Shown: positions 1 through 7,992, numbered from the stretch's first letter. The stretch is 64,000 nucleotides of DNA from Duganella levis (GCF_009857605.1 NZ_WWCT01000005.1:186001-250000); one strand, 5' to 3'. The notes: a model not told the origin generated them from the letters alone. A program made the numbers and translations.

Positions 1-1259
1 TTGTACTTGGACCAGACGGTGTTGTTGGCCTGGTAGCCGGCGCTGGCGCTGCTGCTGGCGGTGGTGAAGCTGGTGGCCGGATTGGCGCCGCCGTCCTGGT
101 CGAAGGTCGACGAGCCGTTGAAGCGCGAGTAGCCGGCGATGTAGGCCAGGGCCACATCCGGATTGATCTGGTAATCGACGCGGCTGCGCACCGAGTTGGA
201 ATCGCGGTTGACGTTAGGCGCGGTGTCGATCAGCGCCGACCAGAAGTCCTGGCCTGGACGCTGCTGCTGCAGCAGGTTCATGTTCGGGGTGCCACGGTCG
301 ATGTAGTGCTCGTACGAGATGTTCCACTTCAGGTCGGCCGATGGCTGCCACAGGAAGCTCAGGCGCGCCGCGCTCTGGTCCTGGGCGCCGTATTTCTGGC
401 CGTTGCGCACGTACAGGTTCGGGTTGAGCGGCTGGAAGGCGATCGGGTTGCCCGGATGAGCAGCATTCCAGGCCGAGATCACCGGCGCGGCGGCAGCTTG
501 CTGCGCGGCCAGCGACGGGATGGTCGGCGCCTGGTAGTCGACGTAGCCGTCGTGCTGCTCGTGCACCACCGACACGCGCATCGCCATGGTGCTGCTCAGC
601 GGGATGTTGAACGCGCCGCGCGCGCCCAGGCGGGTGTAGTTGCCGTAGCCCAGCTCGAAGTTGCCGGCGTTGCTGCCGATTTCAGGCTTGACGGTCTGCA
701 TGTTGACCGCGCCGACGGTGGAGTTACGGCCCCACAGCGTGCCTTGCGGGCCGCGCAGTACTTCGATGGCGTCCAGGTCGAACAGCAGCGCGGTGGCGCC
801 TTCCGGACGTGGCGAGTAGATGCCGTCAACGAAGGAAGCGACTTCCGGGTCAGCGTATTCGGTTTTGGCGGAGTCGTTGCCGATGCCGCGCATGGTCATG
901 GTGATCACGCCGTGGTCGCCCTGGCCGGTGGCCGAGAAGCCTGGCACCAGGTTGACCACGTCCTGGATGGTCTGGACGTGGTTGTCGTCCAGTGCGGCCG
1001 CGTTCAGCGCGGTCACTGCCACCGGGGTTTTTTGCAGCGAGGTCGTGCGTTTGGTAGCGGTAACGTAAACTTCCGTAATTTTGCTGTTGTCGGCTGGTGC
1101 GGCCTGATCAGCGGTAGGTGCGGCCTGGCCGGCCTGCGCATCGGCGGCGGCTGGAGCTGCATCAGCGGCATAAACGTGGGCGTTGGCCATCAGGGCGAAG
1201 ATGGCGAGCGAGATAGGGGTGAGCAGACGCTTCCCGGATTGCGGTACGTGCAGGTTCAT
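1..1259 (-). CDS. TonB-dependent receptor, N-terminal 419 residues (gene runs off the window)
   Basis: This is the 5' part of an outer-membrane TonB-dependent receptor, which imports a substrate using energy from TonB-ExbB-ExbD. The protein opens with a signal peptide (MNLHVPQSGKRLLTPISLAI and an Ala cleavage site near residue 31), an Ala/Gln-rich linker, a TonB-box-like stretch (KITEVYVTATKR) and a plug domain with the typical ending VLRGPQGTLWGRNSTVG. Beta-barrel sequence follows to the window edge, so the C-terminus is missing. It is transcribed away from a flavin-dependent halogenase-like gene, and the shared upstream region carries four LacI-type palindromes, which suggests control by sugar or a similar catabolic signal. 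The substrate cannot be read from the sequence. The start ATG (complement of 1257-1259) is preceded by AAAAGGAG-like sequence. Confidence 0.93.
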   Translation of the reverse strand, partial: MNLHVPQSGKRLLTPISLAIFALMANAHVYAADAAPAAADAQAGQAAPTADQAAPADNSKITEVYVTATKRTTSLQKTPVAVTALNAAALDDNHVQTIQDVVNLVPGFSATGQGDHGVITMTMRGIGNDSAKTEYADPEVASFVDGIYSPRPEGATALLFDLDAIEVLRGPQGTLWGRNSTVGAVNMQTVKPEIGSNAGNFELGYGNYTRLGARGAFNIPLSSTMAMRVSVVHEQHDGYVDYQAPTIPSLAAQQAAAAPVISAWNAAHPGNPIAFQPLNPNLYVRNGQKYGAQDQSAARLSFLWQPSADLKWNISYEHYIDRGTPNMNLLQQQRPGQDFWSALIDTAPNVNRDSNSVRSRVDYQINPDVALAYIAGYSRFNGSSTFDQDGGANPATSFTTASSSASAGYQANNTVWSKY

Positions 1260-1311
1260 AAGTCTCCTTTTGCATAGCGAACGCCGGGGTGGCGGTGCTA
1301 CATTTATCGTG

Positions 1312-1386
1312 GAAAACGATTTCATGATGCTTGAAAACGTTTTCTGTTTCACTGAAATCGTTTTCTTTATTTGTGAAATCGATTTC
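1312..1386. promoter_or_regulatory. Four tandem LacI-family-type operator palindromes
   Basis: Four 12-bp CG-centred sites fit GAAA(A/T)CG(A/T)TTTC: GAAAACGATTTC (1312-1323), GAAAACGTTTTC (1333-1344), GAAATCGTTTTC (1354-1365) and GAAATCGATTTC (1375-1386). The centres are 21 bp apart each time, which is two helical turns, so all four lie on the same face of the DNA. The second and fourth are perfect palindromes. The form matches operators of LacI/GalR-family repressors, with a central CG flanked by A/T half-sites. The array lies between the divergent receptor and halogenase-like genes and probably controls both. No LacI-family gene is visible in the window, so the regulator is likely outside it. 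Confidence 0.8.
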
Positions 1387-1398
1387 ATGGTACATAAT
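1371..1398 (+). promoter_or_regulatory. Possible sigma-70 promoter of the halogenase-like gene
   Basis: TTGTGA (1371-1376) and CATAAT (1393-1398) are separated by 16 bp and lie about 95 bp upstream of the ATG at 1493. The fourth LacI-type palindrome (1375-1386) overlaps the -35 and spacer, a position where a bound repressor would block RNA polymerase. The match to consensus is moderate. Confidence 0.35.
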
Positions 1399-1492
1399 CA
1401 AGTTCAAGGATGTCAATTTAAAAATTGTAGCAGCGTTGTATCCCCTTGCTTTTGATAGGGGTACTTTGCTGCATTACGGAGACAAAAGTGCT

Positions 1493-3067
1493 ATGAAAAC
1501 GTTACCAAAAGATGGCGTCAAACAAGTGCTGATCGTCGGCGGCGGCACCGCCGGCTGGCTGACTGCCTGCTTTTTAGCCAAACAACTGGGCACCGGCGCG
1601 GATGCCGGCAGCGTGCGCATCACGCTGGTGGAGTCTAAGGAGATCGGCATCATCGGCGTTGGCGAAGGCACCTTCCCGTCGATACGCGGCACGCTGGCCA
1701 CCATCGGCATCGACGAAGCGCGCTTCATCCGTGAGTGCAACGGCACGTTTAAACAGGGCATCCGCTTCAACCACTGGGTGCGCGAACCGGGTGCGGCCGG
1801 GGCCGACCACTATTTCCACCCTTTCAGCCTGCCGAGCCAGCGGCCCGGCGGTCCGGAACTGCTGCCGTACTGGCTGCAAGGCGCGGCCGGTCCCGGCGTG
1901 GCGTTTGCCGCCGCCACCACCATGCAAAAGCGCGTGGCCGACGCGTCGCGCGCACCGAAGCGCCCGAGCGACGCCGACTTCATGGGACCGCTGAACTACG
2001 CCTACCACTTCGATGCCGGCAAGTTCGCCGCCCTGCTCTGCACCCATGCGCAATCGCTGGGCGTGCAGCATGTGCAGGCCACGGTGGAACGGGTGGCGCT
2101 GGACGACGATGGCGCCATCGGCGCGGTCCACACCAGGGAAGCCGGCGTGCTGACGGCCGACCTGTACATCGACTGCACCGGCTTCCGCGCGGCGCTGATC
2201 GGCGAAGCGCTGGGCACCAGCTTCCGCAACATCAACGACGTGCTGTTTGTCGACCGCGCGCTGGCGATGCAGGTGCCGTACGAGCGTCCGGATGCGCCGA
2301 TTCCGTCCTACACCATCGCCACCGCTCACGAAGCGGGATGGACCTGGGACATCGGCCTGCACCAGCGGCGCGGCATCGGCTATGTGTATTCCAGCCGCCA
2401 TACCGACGACACCCGCGCCGAGGAAGTCCTGCGCGACTATATCGGCAAGGCCGCCGACGGCCTGAATCCGCGCCAGCTCAAACTGAATGTCGGCTACCGC
2501 GAACAGCACTGGGTGAAGAACTGCGTGGCGGTCGGTTTGTCGGGCGGCTTCCTGGAGCCGCTGGAATCGTCCGGCATCGGCCTGATTGAAACGGCGGCGT
2601 ATCTGGTCAGCTACCTGTTCCCGCATGACGGCGATTTTGAACCGGTGGCCAAGGTGTACAACGAGATGATGAAGGCGCGCTACGAGCGCATCGTCGATTT
2701 CGTCAAGCTGCACTACTGCCTGACACAGCGCAAGGACCACGCCTTCTGGACTGACAACGCCGATGCGGCCAGCATTCCAGATTCATTGCAGGACAAGCTG
2801 ACCATGTGGCGCAAGCGCGCACCGCACCGCATGGACTTCGTGGTGGACTACGAGATGTATCCGCCATCGAGCTGGCAGTATGTGCTGTACGGGATGGAGT
2901 ATCCAACCGACTTGTACGCCAACGCCAGAACGCTGCCGCGCATGGAGGAAGCCCGCAAGGAATTCGCCACCATCGAGCAGGTGTCGCACCGCGCGCTGGC
3001 CGACCTGCCGGACCACCGCGCCATGGTCGAACACCTGCTGCAACGCGGCGAACGCAAGATCGCTTAG
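1493..3067 (+). CDS. Flavin-dependent (tryptophan) halogenase family protein
   Basis: A 524-residue protein of the FAD-dependent tryptophan-halogenase family (PrnA-like). The N-terminal dinucleotide-binding motif is GGGTAGW (16-22), followed by IGVGEGTFPS. By alignment from memory with PrnA, the catalytic lysine corresponds to Lys87 in NGTFKQGIRF and the catalytic glutamate lies in FLEPLESSGIG. The signature WxWxIP reads WTWDIG, so the Pro is replaced by Gly. I chose ATG 1493 because GGAGAC precedes it; an upstream in-frame start at 1331 would lie inside the operator array. Members found beside TonB-dependent receptors are common in proteobacteria, but most have no known substrate, so true halogenation is unproven. 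Its stop overlaps the convergent MFS gene by 4 bp. Confidence 0.88.
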   Translation: MKTLPKDGVKQVLIVGGGTAGWLTACFLAKQLGTGADAGSVRITLVESKEIGIIGVGEGTFPSIRGTLATIGIDEARFIRECNGTFKQGIRFNHWVREPGAAGADHYFHPFSLPSQRPGGPELLPYWLQGAAGPGVAFAAATTMQKRVADASRAPKRPSDADFMGPLNYAYHFDAGKFAALLCTHAQSLGVQHVQATVERVALDDDGAIGAVHTREAGVLTADLYIDCTGFRAALIGEALGTSFRNINDVLFVDRALAMQVPYERPDAPIPSYTIATAHEAGWTWDIGLHQRRGIGYVYSSRHTDDTRAEEVLRDYIGKAADGLNPRQLKLNVGYREQHWVKNCVAVGLSGGFLEPLESSGIGLIETAAYLVSYLFPHDGDFEPVAKVYNEMMKARYERIVDFVKLHYCLTQRKDHAFWTDNADAASIPDSLQDKLTMWRKRAPHRMDFVVDYEMYPPSSWQYVLYGMEYPTDLYANARTLPRMEEARKEFATIEQVSHRALADLPDHRAMVEHLLQRGERKIA

Positions 3068-4209
3068 GCTTTTTTAGTCGCCGCGCCCAGTCGGGCGCTG
3101 GCGGCGATCAGCAGCATAAAGCAACCCAGCCCGCCAAAGGCCAGGTTTAAACTCGACACGTGCGCGACGAAGCCGATCATCGCCGGCCCGGCCAGAATGC
3201 CGGCGTAACCCAGCGTGGTGACGGCGGCAATCGCTAGGCTGGCCGGCATTGAGGTCTGGTTACCGGCCGCCGTGAACAGAATCGGCACCACGTTCGACGC
3301 CCCCAGTCCAATCAGCACAAAGCCCACCAGCGCCAGCGGCGCGGACGACGCCAGCACCGACAGGAAGAACCCAGCCGCGCCGCACAAGCCGCCCAGCAGC
3401 AGCACGCGCTTGCCGCCCAAGGCGCGCACCACGCGGTCGCCGGTCAGGCGGCCGACCGTCATGGCGATCGCAAACGCCGCGTAACCGAGGCCGCCGCGGC
3501 TGGCGTCCAGGCCCTGCTCCACCGTCAGCAGCAGCGCGCTCCAGTCGAGAATCGCGCCCTCCGCCAGGAACGACAGAAAGCACAGCGCACCGATGAAAAT
3601 CACCGCGCCATGCGGCACCACGAACAGCGGCCCGTCGCGCTCCGCCGCATCCGGCTCGCGCAGCAGATGCGGCGCACACAGGATCAGCGACAAGGCCACC
3701 AGCGCCGCAACCACGGCAGCCGAGGCGGTCGGCGTCATGCCGGCCCACAGCATCAGCGCCATCAAACCAGCGCCGATAAAACCGCCGACACTGAACAGCC
3801 CATGGAAACCGGACATCAGCGAACCGCCGCTTTCGCGCTCGACGATCACCGCCTGCACATTCATCGCCACATCCAGTGTGCCGATCGACGCCCCGACCGC
3901 AAACAGCGTGGCGCCCAATAGCAGCGGCGTCGGCGCGTAAGCCAGGCCGGGCACGAACAAACAGGTAAAGGCACCGGAGATCAGCACCACCAGCCTGCAG
4001 CCGTAGCGCGAAGTCAGAATGCCGGTCACCGGCATCGCCACCAGCGAACCGGCGCCGAGGCACAACAGCAGCAGGCCCAGTTCCGCCTCGCCCAGCGTCA
4101 GCCGCGTTTTAGCGAACGGCACCAGCGGCGCCCAGGCCGACATGGCCAGGCCGGCGGCCAGAAATGCGAGACGGGTAGATAAACGCTGCTGCGGTCCGAT
4201 GTGGTTCAT
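3064..4209 (-). CDS. MFS transporter, YbjJ-like
   Basis: A 381-residue, very hydrophobic protein with about 12 predicted membrane segments, of the major facilitator superfamily. The loop GILTSRYGCR after the second segment resembles the MFS motif between helices 2 and 3, and the overall pattern resembles the YbjJ/fucose-permease-like branch. It would act in the inner membrane; the substrate is unknown. It converges on the halogenase-like gene with a 4-bp overlap, so it is probably not part of the same transcript. Start ATG (complement of 4207-4209) follows a possible AGGC/GGAG-like site. A TATACT hexamer on the minus strand (4239-4244) is a possible -10. Confidence 0.8.
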   Translation of the reverse strand: MNHIGPQQRLSTRLAFLAAGLAMSAWAPLVPFAKTRLTLGEAELGLLLLCLGAGSLVAMPVTGILTSRYGCRLVVLISGAFTCLFVPGLAYAPTPLLLGATLFAVGASIGTLDVAMNVQAVIVERESGGSLMSGFHGLFSVGGFIGAGLMALMLWAGMTPTASAAVVAALVALSLILCAPHLLREPDAAERDGPLFVVPHGAVIFIGALCFLSFLAEGAILDWSALLLTVEQGLDASRGGLGYAAFAIAMTVGRLTGDRVVRALGGKRVLLLGGLCGAAGFFLSVLASSAPLALVGFVLIGLGASNVVPILFTAAGNQTSMPASLAIAAVTTLGYAGILAGPAMIGFVAHVSSLNLAFGGLGCFMLLIAASARLGAATKKA

Positions 4210-4339
4210 GCGCGATGGCCTCCAAGGATGTGGCCGCCAGTATAGTCAATCTGCACCAAGGTGGCGCATATGTTGGAGCACGAACATACCAACGGCCCGC
4301 CGCAGCGCATGATCACTTCACCAACAATAAGGAGTAATC

Positions 4340-5260
4340 ATGCAAACACAACCTCTCAATGCAGGGCCAGGCTTGGCGGTGGGCGCCGTGCCGGCCGTCG
4401 ACGGCAACGCTTCCGGCGTCTCCTGGGGCGCCATCCTGGCCGGCGCGGCCGCCGCCGCCGCGCTGTCCTTCATCCTGCTGATTCTCGGCATGGGCCTCGG
4501 CCTGTCGTCGGTCTCGCCGTACCAGTACAACGACAAACCACTGGGCACCGCCAGCGTGGTGTGGATCGCCTTCATGCAGCTGGCTGCCTCCGGCATCGGC
4601 GGCTACATGGCCGGCCGTCTGCGCGTGAAATGGGCCAGCATCCATGGCGATGAAGTCTACTTCCGCGACACCGCCCACGGCCTGCTGGCATGGGCAGTCG
4701 CTACCCTGGTGACCGTGGCCGTGCTGGCCGGCGGCGCGCGCGCTGCCCTGAGCGGCGCCATCGACACCGGCGCTGGCGTCGCTATTGCTGCCGCTCCGGT
4801 CGCTGCCGCAGCTGGCGCAACTGCCGGCGCCAATGCTGGTGCGGGCCGTGGCAACACCTACTTCGCCGACATGATCCTGCGTTCGCCGAACGGCGATGTG
4901 GCCACCGACGCGCAGCGTTCGGAAATCAACCGCATCCTGTTGACCGACCTGGCAGCGGGCAAGATCAGCGGTGAAGACCGCGTCTACCTCGCCCAGCTGG
5001 TTGCCAAACGCACCGGCATGACGCAAGCGGAAGCCGAGCAGCGCATCGACCTGATCTACGCTCAGGCCACCCAAGCTGCTGCCGACGCCAAGGCCAAAGC
5101 CATGGCTGCCGCCGAAGAAGCCCGCAAAGCTGCCGCACACTCGGCGCTGTGGATGTTCGTGGCCCTGCTGCTGGGCGCCTTCATCGCCGCCATCTCCGCC
5201 ATTGCCGGCGGCCGTAACCGCGACCATTCGCGCGTGCTGATCGCACAGCGCACCATCTAA
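4340..5260 (+). CDS. Hypothetical membrane protein, about four membrane segments
   Basis: A 306-residue protein of unknown function. Membrane segments are visible near residues 28-50, 70-90, 115-133 and 270-292. Between the third and fourth lies an Ala/Gly-rich stretch and a soluble part (about 175-265) that ends in an Ala/Lys/Glu helix likely to be long and amphipathic. The opening GVSWGAILAG followed by a hydrophobic helix resembles proteobacterial proteins loosely labelled PhnA-like; no phosphonate function is implied. An AAGGAG ribosome site lies 6 bp before the ATG. A 24-residue hydrophobic protein follows after 15 bp and is probably cotranscribed. Confidence 0.75.
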   Translation: MQTQPLNAGPGLAVGAVPAVDGNASGVSWGAILAGAAAAAALSFILLILGMGLGLSSVSPYQYNDKPLGTASVVWIAFMQLAASGIGGYMAGRLRVKWASIHGDEVYFRDTAHGLLAWAVATLVTVAVLAGGARAALSGAIDTGAGVAIAAAPVAAAAGATAGANAGAGRGNTYFADMILRSPNGDVATDAQRSEINRILLTDLAAGKISGEDRVYLAQLVAKRTGMTQAEAEQRIDLIYAQATQAAADAKAKAMAAAEEARKAAAHSALWMFVALLLGAFIAAISAIAGGRNRDHSRVLIAQRTI

Positions 5261-5275
5261 AACAAGGAGAACACC

Positions 5276-5350
5276 ATGCGTTCGATCTTACTGCTGCTGC
5301 TCGGTATCCCCCTGCCGATCGTCATCCTGATTGCACTGTTCGTGCGTTAA
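5276..5350 (+). CDS. 24-residue hydrophobic membrane microprotein
   Basis: A short reading frame encodes MRSILLLLLGIPLPIVILIA followed by LFVR and TAA. An AAGGAG sequence sits 7 bp upstream of its ATG, and the frame begins 15 bp after the preceding membrane-protein gene. The peptide is a single hydrophobic helix interrupted by two prolines, with Arg at each end. Similar short hydrophobic PxP peptides occur beside stress-related membrane proteins in proteobacteria, but I know of no established function. The stop overlaps that of the convergent hydrolase by 4 bp. Confidence 0.65.
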   Translation: MRSILLLLLGIPLPIVILIALFVR

Positions 5351-6330
5351 AGACGACCCACCTCGATCACCGCGTTGGCAAATGCTTCGGGCGCTTCCTG
5401 TGGCAGGTTGTGCCCGATGCCACCGGTGATCAGTTCATGTTTGTACTTGCCGGTGAAGCGCTTCGCGTAGGTCGCCGGCTCCGGATGCGGCGCGCCATTG
5501 GCGTCGCCCTCCAGCGTGATGGTCGGCACCGAGATGCTCGGCGACGCCGCCAGTTTCGCTTCCAGCCCCGCGTACTTCACTTCACCCGGCTCCAGGCCGA
5601 GGCGCCAGCGGTAGTTATACACCGTCACCGCTGCGTGGTCGGGATTGTCCAGCGCCACGGCGCTGCGCTCGTAGGTCGCGTCATCAAACTTCCATTCCGG
5701 CGAGGCCAGCTTCCAGATCAACTTGGCGAAGTCATGGTGGTTCTTTTCGTAGCCCGCGCGGCCACGTTCAGTCGCAAAGTAGAACTGATACCACCATTGC
5801 AGTTCCGCCGCCGGCGGCAATGGCTGCTTGCCTGCCTCCTGGCTGCCGATCAGGTAACCGCTCACCGACACCAGTCCCTTGACCCGCTCCGGCCACAGCG
5901 CCGCGACGATGTCCGCCGTGCGCGCCCCCCAGTCATAGCCGGCCAGCGTGGCCTTGTCGATCTTCAGCGCATCCATCAGCGCGATAACGTCGGTCGCCAG
6001 CGCGGCCGGTTCGCCGTTGCGGACCGCCTTGGCGTCGAGGAAGCGCGTGGTGCCATAGCCGCGCAGGTGCGGCACGATCACGCGGTAGCCTTGCGCGGTC
6101 AGCTTCGGCACCACATCGACGTAGCTGTTGATGTCGTATGGCCAGCCATGCAGCAGGATCACTACCGGACCGTTGGCCGGACCGGCATCGACATAGCCGA
6201 CATTCAGTTCGCCGGCGTTAATCTGCTTGATGTTGGTGAAGCCAGCCGGGCTGGCGGCGTGGGCGCCGACGGCGCCGAACAGGGTGGCGATAGCCAGCGC
6301 GGTGGCGGCGACTACTTTAGTGGTGTTCAT
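5347..6330 (-). CDS. Exported alpha/beta hydrolase, epoxide-hydrolase-like
   Basis: A 327-residue protein with a Sec signal peptide (MNTTKVVAATALAIATLFGA, cleavage after AHA near residue 26). The mature part is an alpha/beta hydrolase: HGWP oxyanion motif, RGYG, nucleophile Asp in GYDWGA, and catalytic His in GIGHNLPQE. An Asp nucleophile in G-Y-D-W-G is typical of epoxide hydrolases and haloalkane dehalogenases rather than esterases. The protein would act in the periplasm. It lies downstream of the GFA-family gene, with TAATG overlap of stop and start, so the two are translationally coupled. The natural substrate is unknown. Confidence 0.85.
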   Translation of the reverse strand: MNTTKVVAATALAIATLFGAVGAHAASPAGFTNIKQINAGELNVGYVDAGPANGPVVILLHGWPYDINSYVDVVPKLTAQGYRVIVPHLRGYGTTRFLDAKAVRNGEPAALATDVIALMDALKIDKATLAGYDWGARTADIVAALWPERVKGLVSVSGYLIGSQEAGKQPLPPAAELQWWYQFYFATERGRAGYEKNHHDFAKLIWKLASPEWKFDDATYERSAVALDNPDHAAVTVYNYRWRLGLEPGEVKYAGLEAKLAASPSISVPTITLEGDANGAPHPEPATYAKRFTGKYKHELITGGIGHNLPQEAPEAFANAVIEVGRL

Positions 6331-6707
6331 TATGCGTCCTCCAGGATAACGGTAGAAAGGCTGGCGCCATCATTGACGCCGGCTTCGAAAGAATAGGGAT
6401 CGACGCCATCCAGGCAGCCGAGATTCACGCGCCACATCAGCGGGTCTTTGCGGGTCTGATGGAACGGATAGATACCGCAGTGTTTGCAGAAATAGTGCTT
6501 CGCGACGTTGGTGTTGAACTGATAGAGGGTGAGCGCATCCTCGCCCTGCACGATCGTCAGCTCGGCCGCAGGAAACAGCGGCGACATCAGCGCGCCCTTG
6601 CGGCGGCACAGGCTACAGTTGCAGCGCGCGGCCGGCGTCAGCGCGGCGCGGACTTCAAATCGCACGGCGCCGCAGTGGCAGGAACCGTGATGCAGATCGT
6701 TCGACAT
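6330..6707 (-). CDS. GFA/CENP-V family zinc protein
   Basis: A 125-residue protein of the glutathione-dependent formaldehyde-activating (GFA) family. The zinc-binding cysteines are all present: CHCGAVRF near the N-terminus, CNCSLCRRKG around residues 30-40 and FCKHCGIYPFHQ around 73-84. Family members bind one structural and one catalytic zinc and act on small S-hydroxymethyl-type adducts, but most, including this one, have no proven substrate. Its stop overlaps the start of the following exported hydrolase (TAATG). The ohr gene lies 20 bp upstream on the same strand, so all three may be one peroxide/aldehyde-response transcript. Confidence 0.85.
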   Translation of the reverse strand: MSNDLHHGSCHCGAVRFEVRAALTPAARCNCSLCRRKGALMSPLFPAAELTIVQGEDALTLYQFNTNVAKHYFCKHCGIYPFHQTRKDPLMWRVNLGCLDGVDPYSFEAGVNDGASLSTVILEDA

Positions 6708-6727
6708 GATGCGCTCTCCCCTTCCGT

Positions 6728-7138
6728 TTAAACCAGGTTGATCTCGACGTCGATATTGCCGCGTGAGAGCTTGGAGTACGGGCAGGCCTGATGGGCGCCG
6801 TCGACCACGGCGCGGGCGGTGGCTTGGTCCACGCCGGGCAGGCTGACGTTCAGGCGGGCGGCCAGGAAGAAGCCGCTGTCGTCCTTGTTCAGGTCCACTT
6901 CCGTATCGACCGCCAGGTCGGCCGGCAGTTTCACGCCCAGCTTGCCGGCCACCAGGCCCATGGCGCCAATGAAGCAGGCCGACCAGCCGGCGGCAAACAA
7001 CTGTTCCGGATTGGTGCCCTGGCCGCTGCTGCCGGGCGACGACAGCTGGATATCCAGACGGCCATCATTGCTGCGGGCGGCGCCTTCGCGGCCGCCGGTG
7101 GTGTGGGTTTTGCCGGTGTACAGAACTTGCTTGGTCAT
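6728..7138 (-). CDS. ohr: Organic hydroperoxide resistance protein Ohr
   Basis: A 136-residue OsmC/Ohr-family thiol peroxidase that reduces organic and fatty-acid hydroperoxides in the cytoplasm. The two redox cysteines are visible in GWSACFIG and HQACPYSKLS, and the opening MTKQVLYTGKTHTTGGREG is typical of Ohr. I chose the ATG at 7138 because AAGGAG precedes it by 8 bp; an upstream in-frame extension of 30 residues is not family-like and covers the promoter. The gene is divergent from ohrR, and the two share a region with mirrored operator sequences. OhrR released by peroxide is expected to induce it. Confidence 0.95.
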   Translation of the reverse strand: MTKQVLYTGKTHTTGGREGAARSNDGRLDIQLSSPGSSGQGTNPEQLFAAGWSACFIGAMGLVAGKLGVKLPADLAVDTEVDLNKDDSGFFLAARLNVSLPGVDQATARAVVDGAHQACPYSKLSRGNIDVEINLV

Positions 7139-7167
7139 GATGAAACTCCTTGGTTGGTTTGATTTAT

Positions 7168-7250
7168 ATCGCATCCGATAGAAGCGCATACGTTGCATAT
7201 TACGCGAAAATTTTGGCGTGTCAAGCAATTCCGATTAAATCGGATGCGAT
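7168..7250. promoter_or_regulatory. Mirrored OhrR-type operators in the ohr/ohrR promoter region
   Basis: An exact 12-bp sequence, ATCGCATCCGAT (7168-7179), recurs in inverse orientation as ATCGGATGCGAT (7239-7250), 59 bp away. Each copy abuts a likely -10 element: TATAAT at 7252-7257 for ohrR, and TATAAA on the minus strand just beside the first copy for ohr. The symmetry means each gene sees the same element at the same place relative to its start. The sequence differs from the TACAATT-type sites described in Xanthomonas, so OhrR binding here is an inference from position. Confidence 0.7.
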
Positions 7251-7283
7251 GTATAATCCAGACATTGAACAAGGAGGTGCACC

Positions 7284-7730
7284 ATGAGCAAACCGACCAC
7301 CCCGCAGCTGGCCGACTTTCTATGCTTTGCGGTTTATTCCGCCAACCTGGCCTACGGCAAAGCGTACAAACCGATCCTGGACAAGCTGGGGCTGACGTAC
7401 ACGCAGTACATCGCCATCATCGCGTTGTGGGAAGAAGACAACCAGACCGTGAGCGGCCTGGGCGAAAAGCTGTATCTGGAATCCAATACACTGACGCCGA
7501 TCCTGAAAAAGCTGGAAGCGATGGGCTACGTGCACCGCGCGCGCGACCCCGCCGACGAGCGCGTGGTCCGCGTCGGCCTGACCGCCGAAGGCCGCGCCCT
7601 GCGCGAAAGCGCCCTGAACATGAACCTGCGCGACGCCACCGGCCTGACCGCCGAAGAATTCCCGGTCCTGCAAAAAGCCGTCGCCAAACTGCGCAACAAC
7701 CTGGTAAAGGCCGCGCCGGGCAAGGGGTGA
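7284..7730 (+). CDS. ohrR: MarR-family peroxide-sensing repressor OhrR
   Basis: A 148-residue MarR-family regulator with winged helix-turn-helix (about 45-110; LESNTLTPILKKLEAMGYV and wing DPADERVVRV). The N-terminal reactive cysteine of OhrR is present as Cys14 in LADFLCFAVYSANLAYGK, and no other Cys is seen, so it is a 1-Cys sensor. Oxidation by organic hydroperoxide would release it from DNA and induce the divergent ohr. AAGGAGG lies 6 bp before the ATG. Mirrored 12-bp repeats in the intergenic region are its likely binding sites and would also autoregulate it. Confidence 0.93.
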   Translation: MSKPTTPQLADFLCFAVYSANLAYGKAYKPILDKLGLTYTQYIAIIALWEEDNQTVSGLGEKLYLESNTLTPILKKLEAMGYVHRARDPADERVVRVGLTAEGRALRESALNMNLRDATGLTAEEFPVLQKAVAKLRNNLVKAAPGKG

Positions 7731-7765
7731 TTTAAGAGAGGCTTGGGGAGCGGGATATTAAGGCT

Positions 7766-7839
7766 TGGAGCGGGTGAAGGGAATCGAACCCTCGTATGAA
7801 GCTTGGGAAGCTGCCGTTCTACCATTGAACTACACCCGC
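7766..7839 (-). tRNA. tRNA-Gly, anticodon CCC
   Basis: The minus strand reads a complete 74-nt cloverleaf beginning GCGGGTGTAGTTCAATGG and ending in encoded CCA. The acceptor stem GCGGGTG pairs with CACCCGC, the D arm is GTTC/GAAC, the T arm has GGTTCGATTCC and the anticodon loop is TTCCCAA, giving CCC, which reads GGG. The sequence is close to E. coli tRNA-Gly(CCC). The anticodon stem has one C-T mismatch. Confidence 0.96.
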
Positions 7840-7848
7840 GTGCCACGC

Positions 7849-7878
7849 ATTCTACGCGCCTTTTCGCACCATTGACAA
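7849..7878 (-). promoter_or_regulatory. Promoter of tRNA-Gly
   Basis: On the minus strand TTGTCA (7873-7878) and TAGAAT (7849-7854) are 18 bp apart, each one mismatch from the sigma-70 consensus. The -10 ends 9 bp before the mature tRNA 5' end, so the leader would be very short. Confidence 0.6.
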
Positions 7879-7992
7879 CTTACCCACGCCGCTAGTGGTC
7901 CATTGGGAGCACGGGGGGTTGCACATTTACTTCACACGGCGCGCGCCTCTCATGCACAATGTCCGGGCTCTTTTAACGATAAAGGATGACCC

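Noticed and set aside
1331-1492. Upstream 54-codon extension of the halogenase-like gene
   Set aside because: It would run through the operator array and promoter, has no ribosome site, and the family N-terminus begins at 1493.
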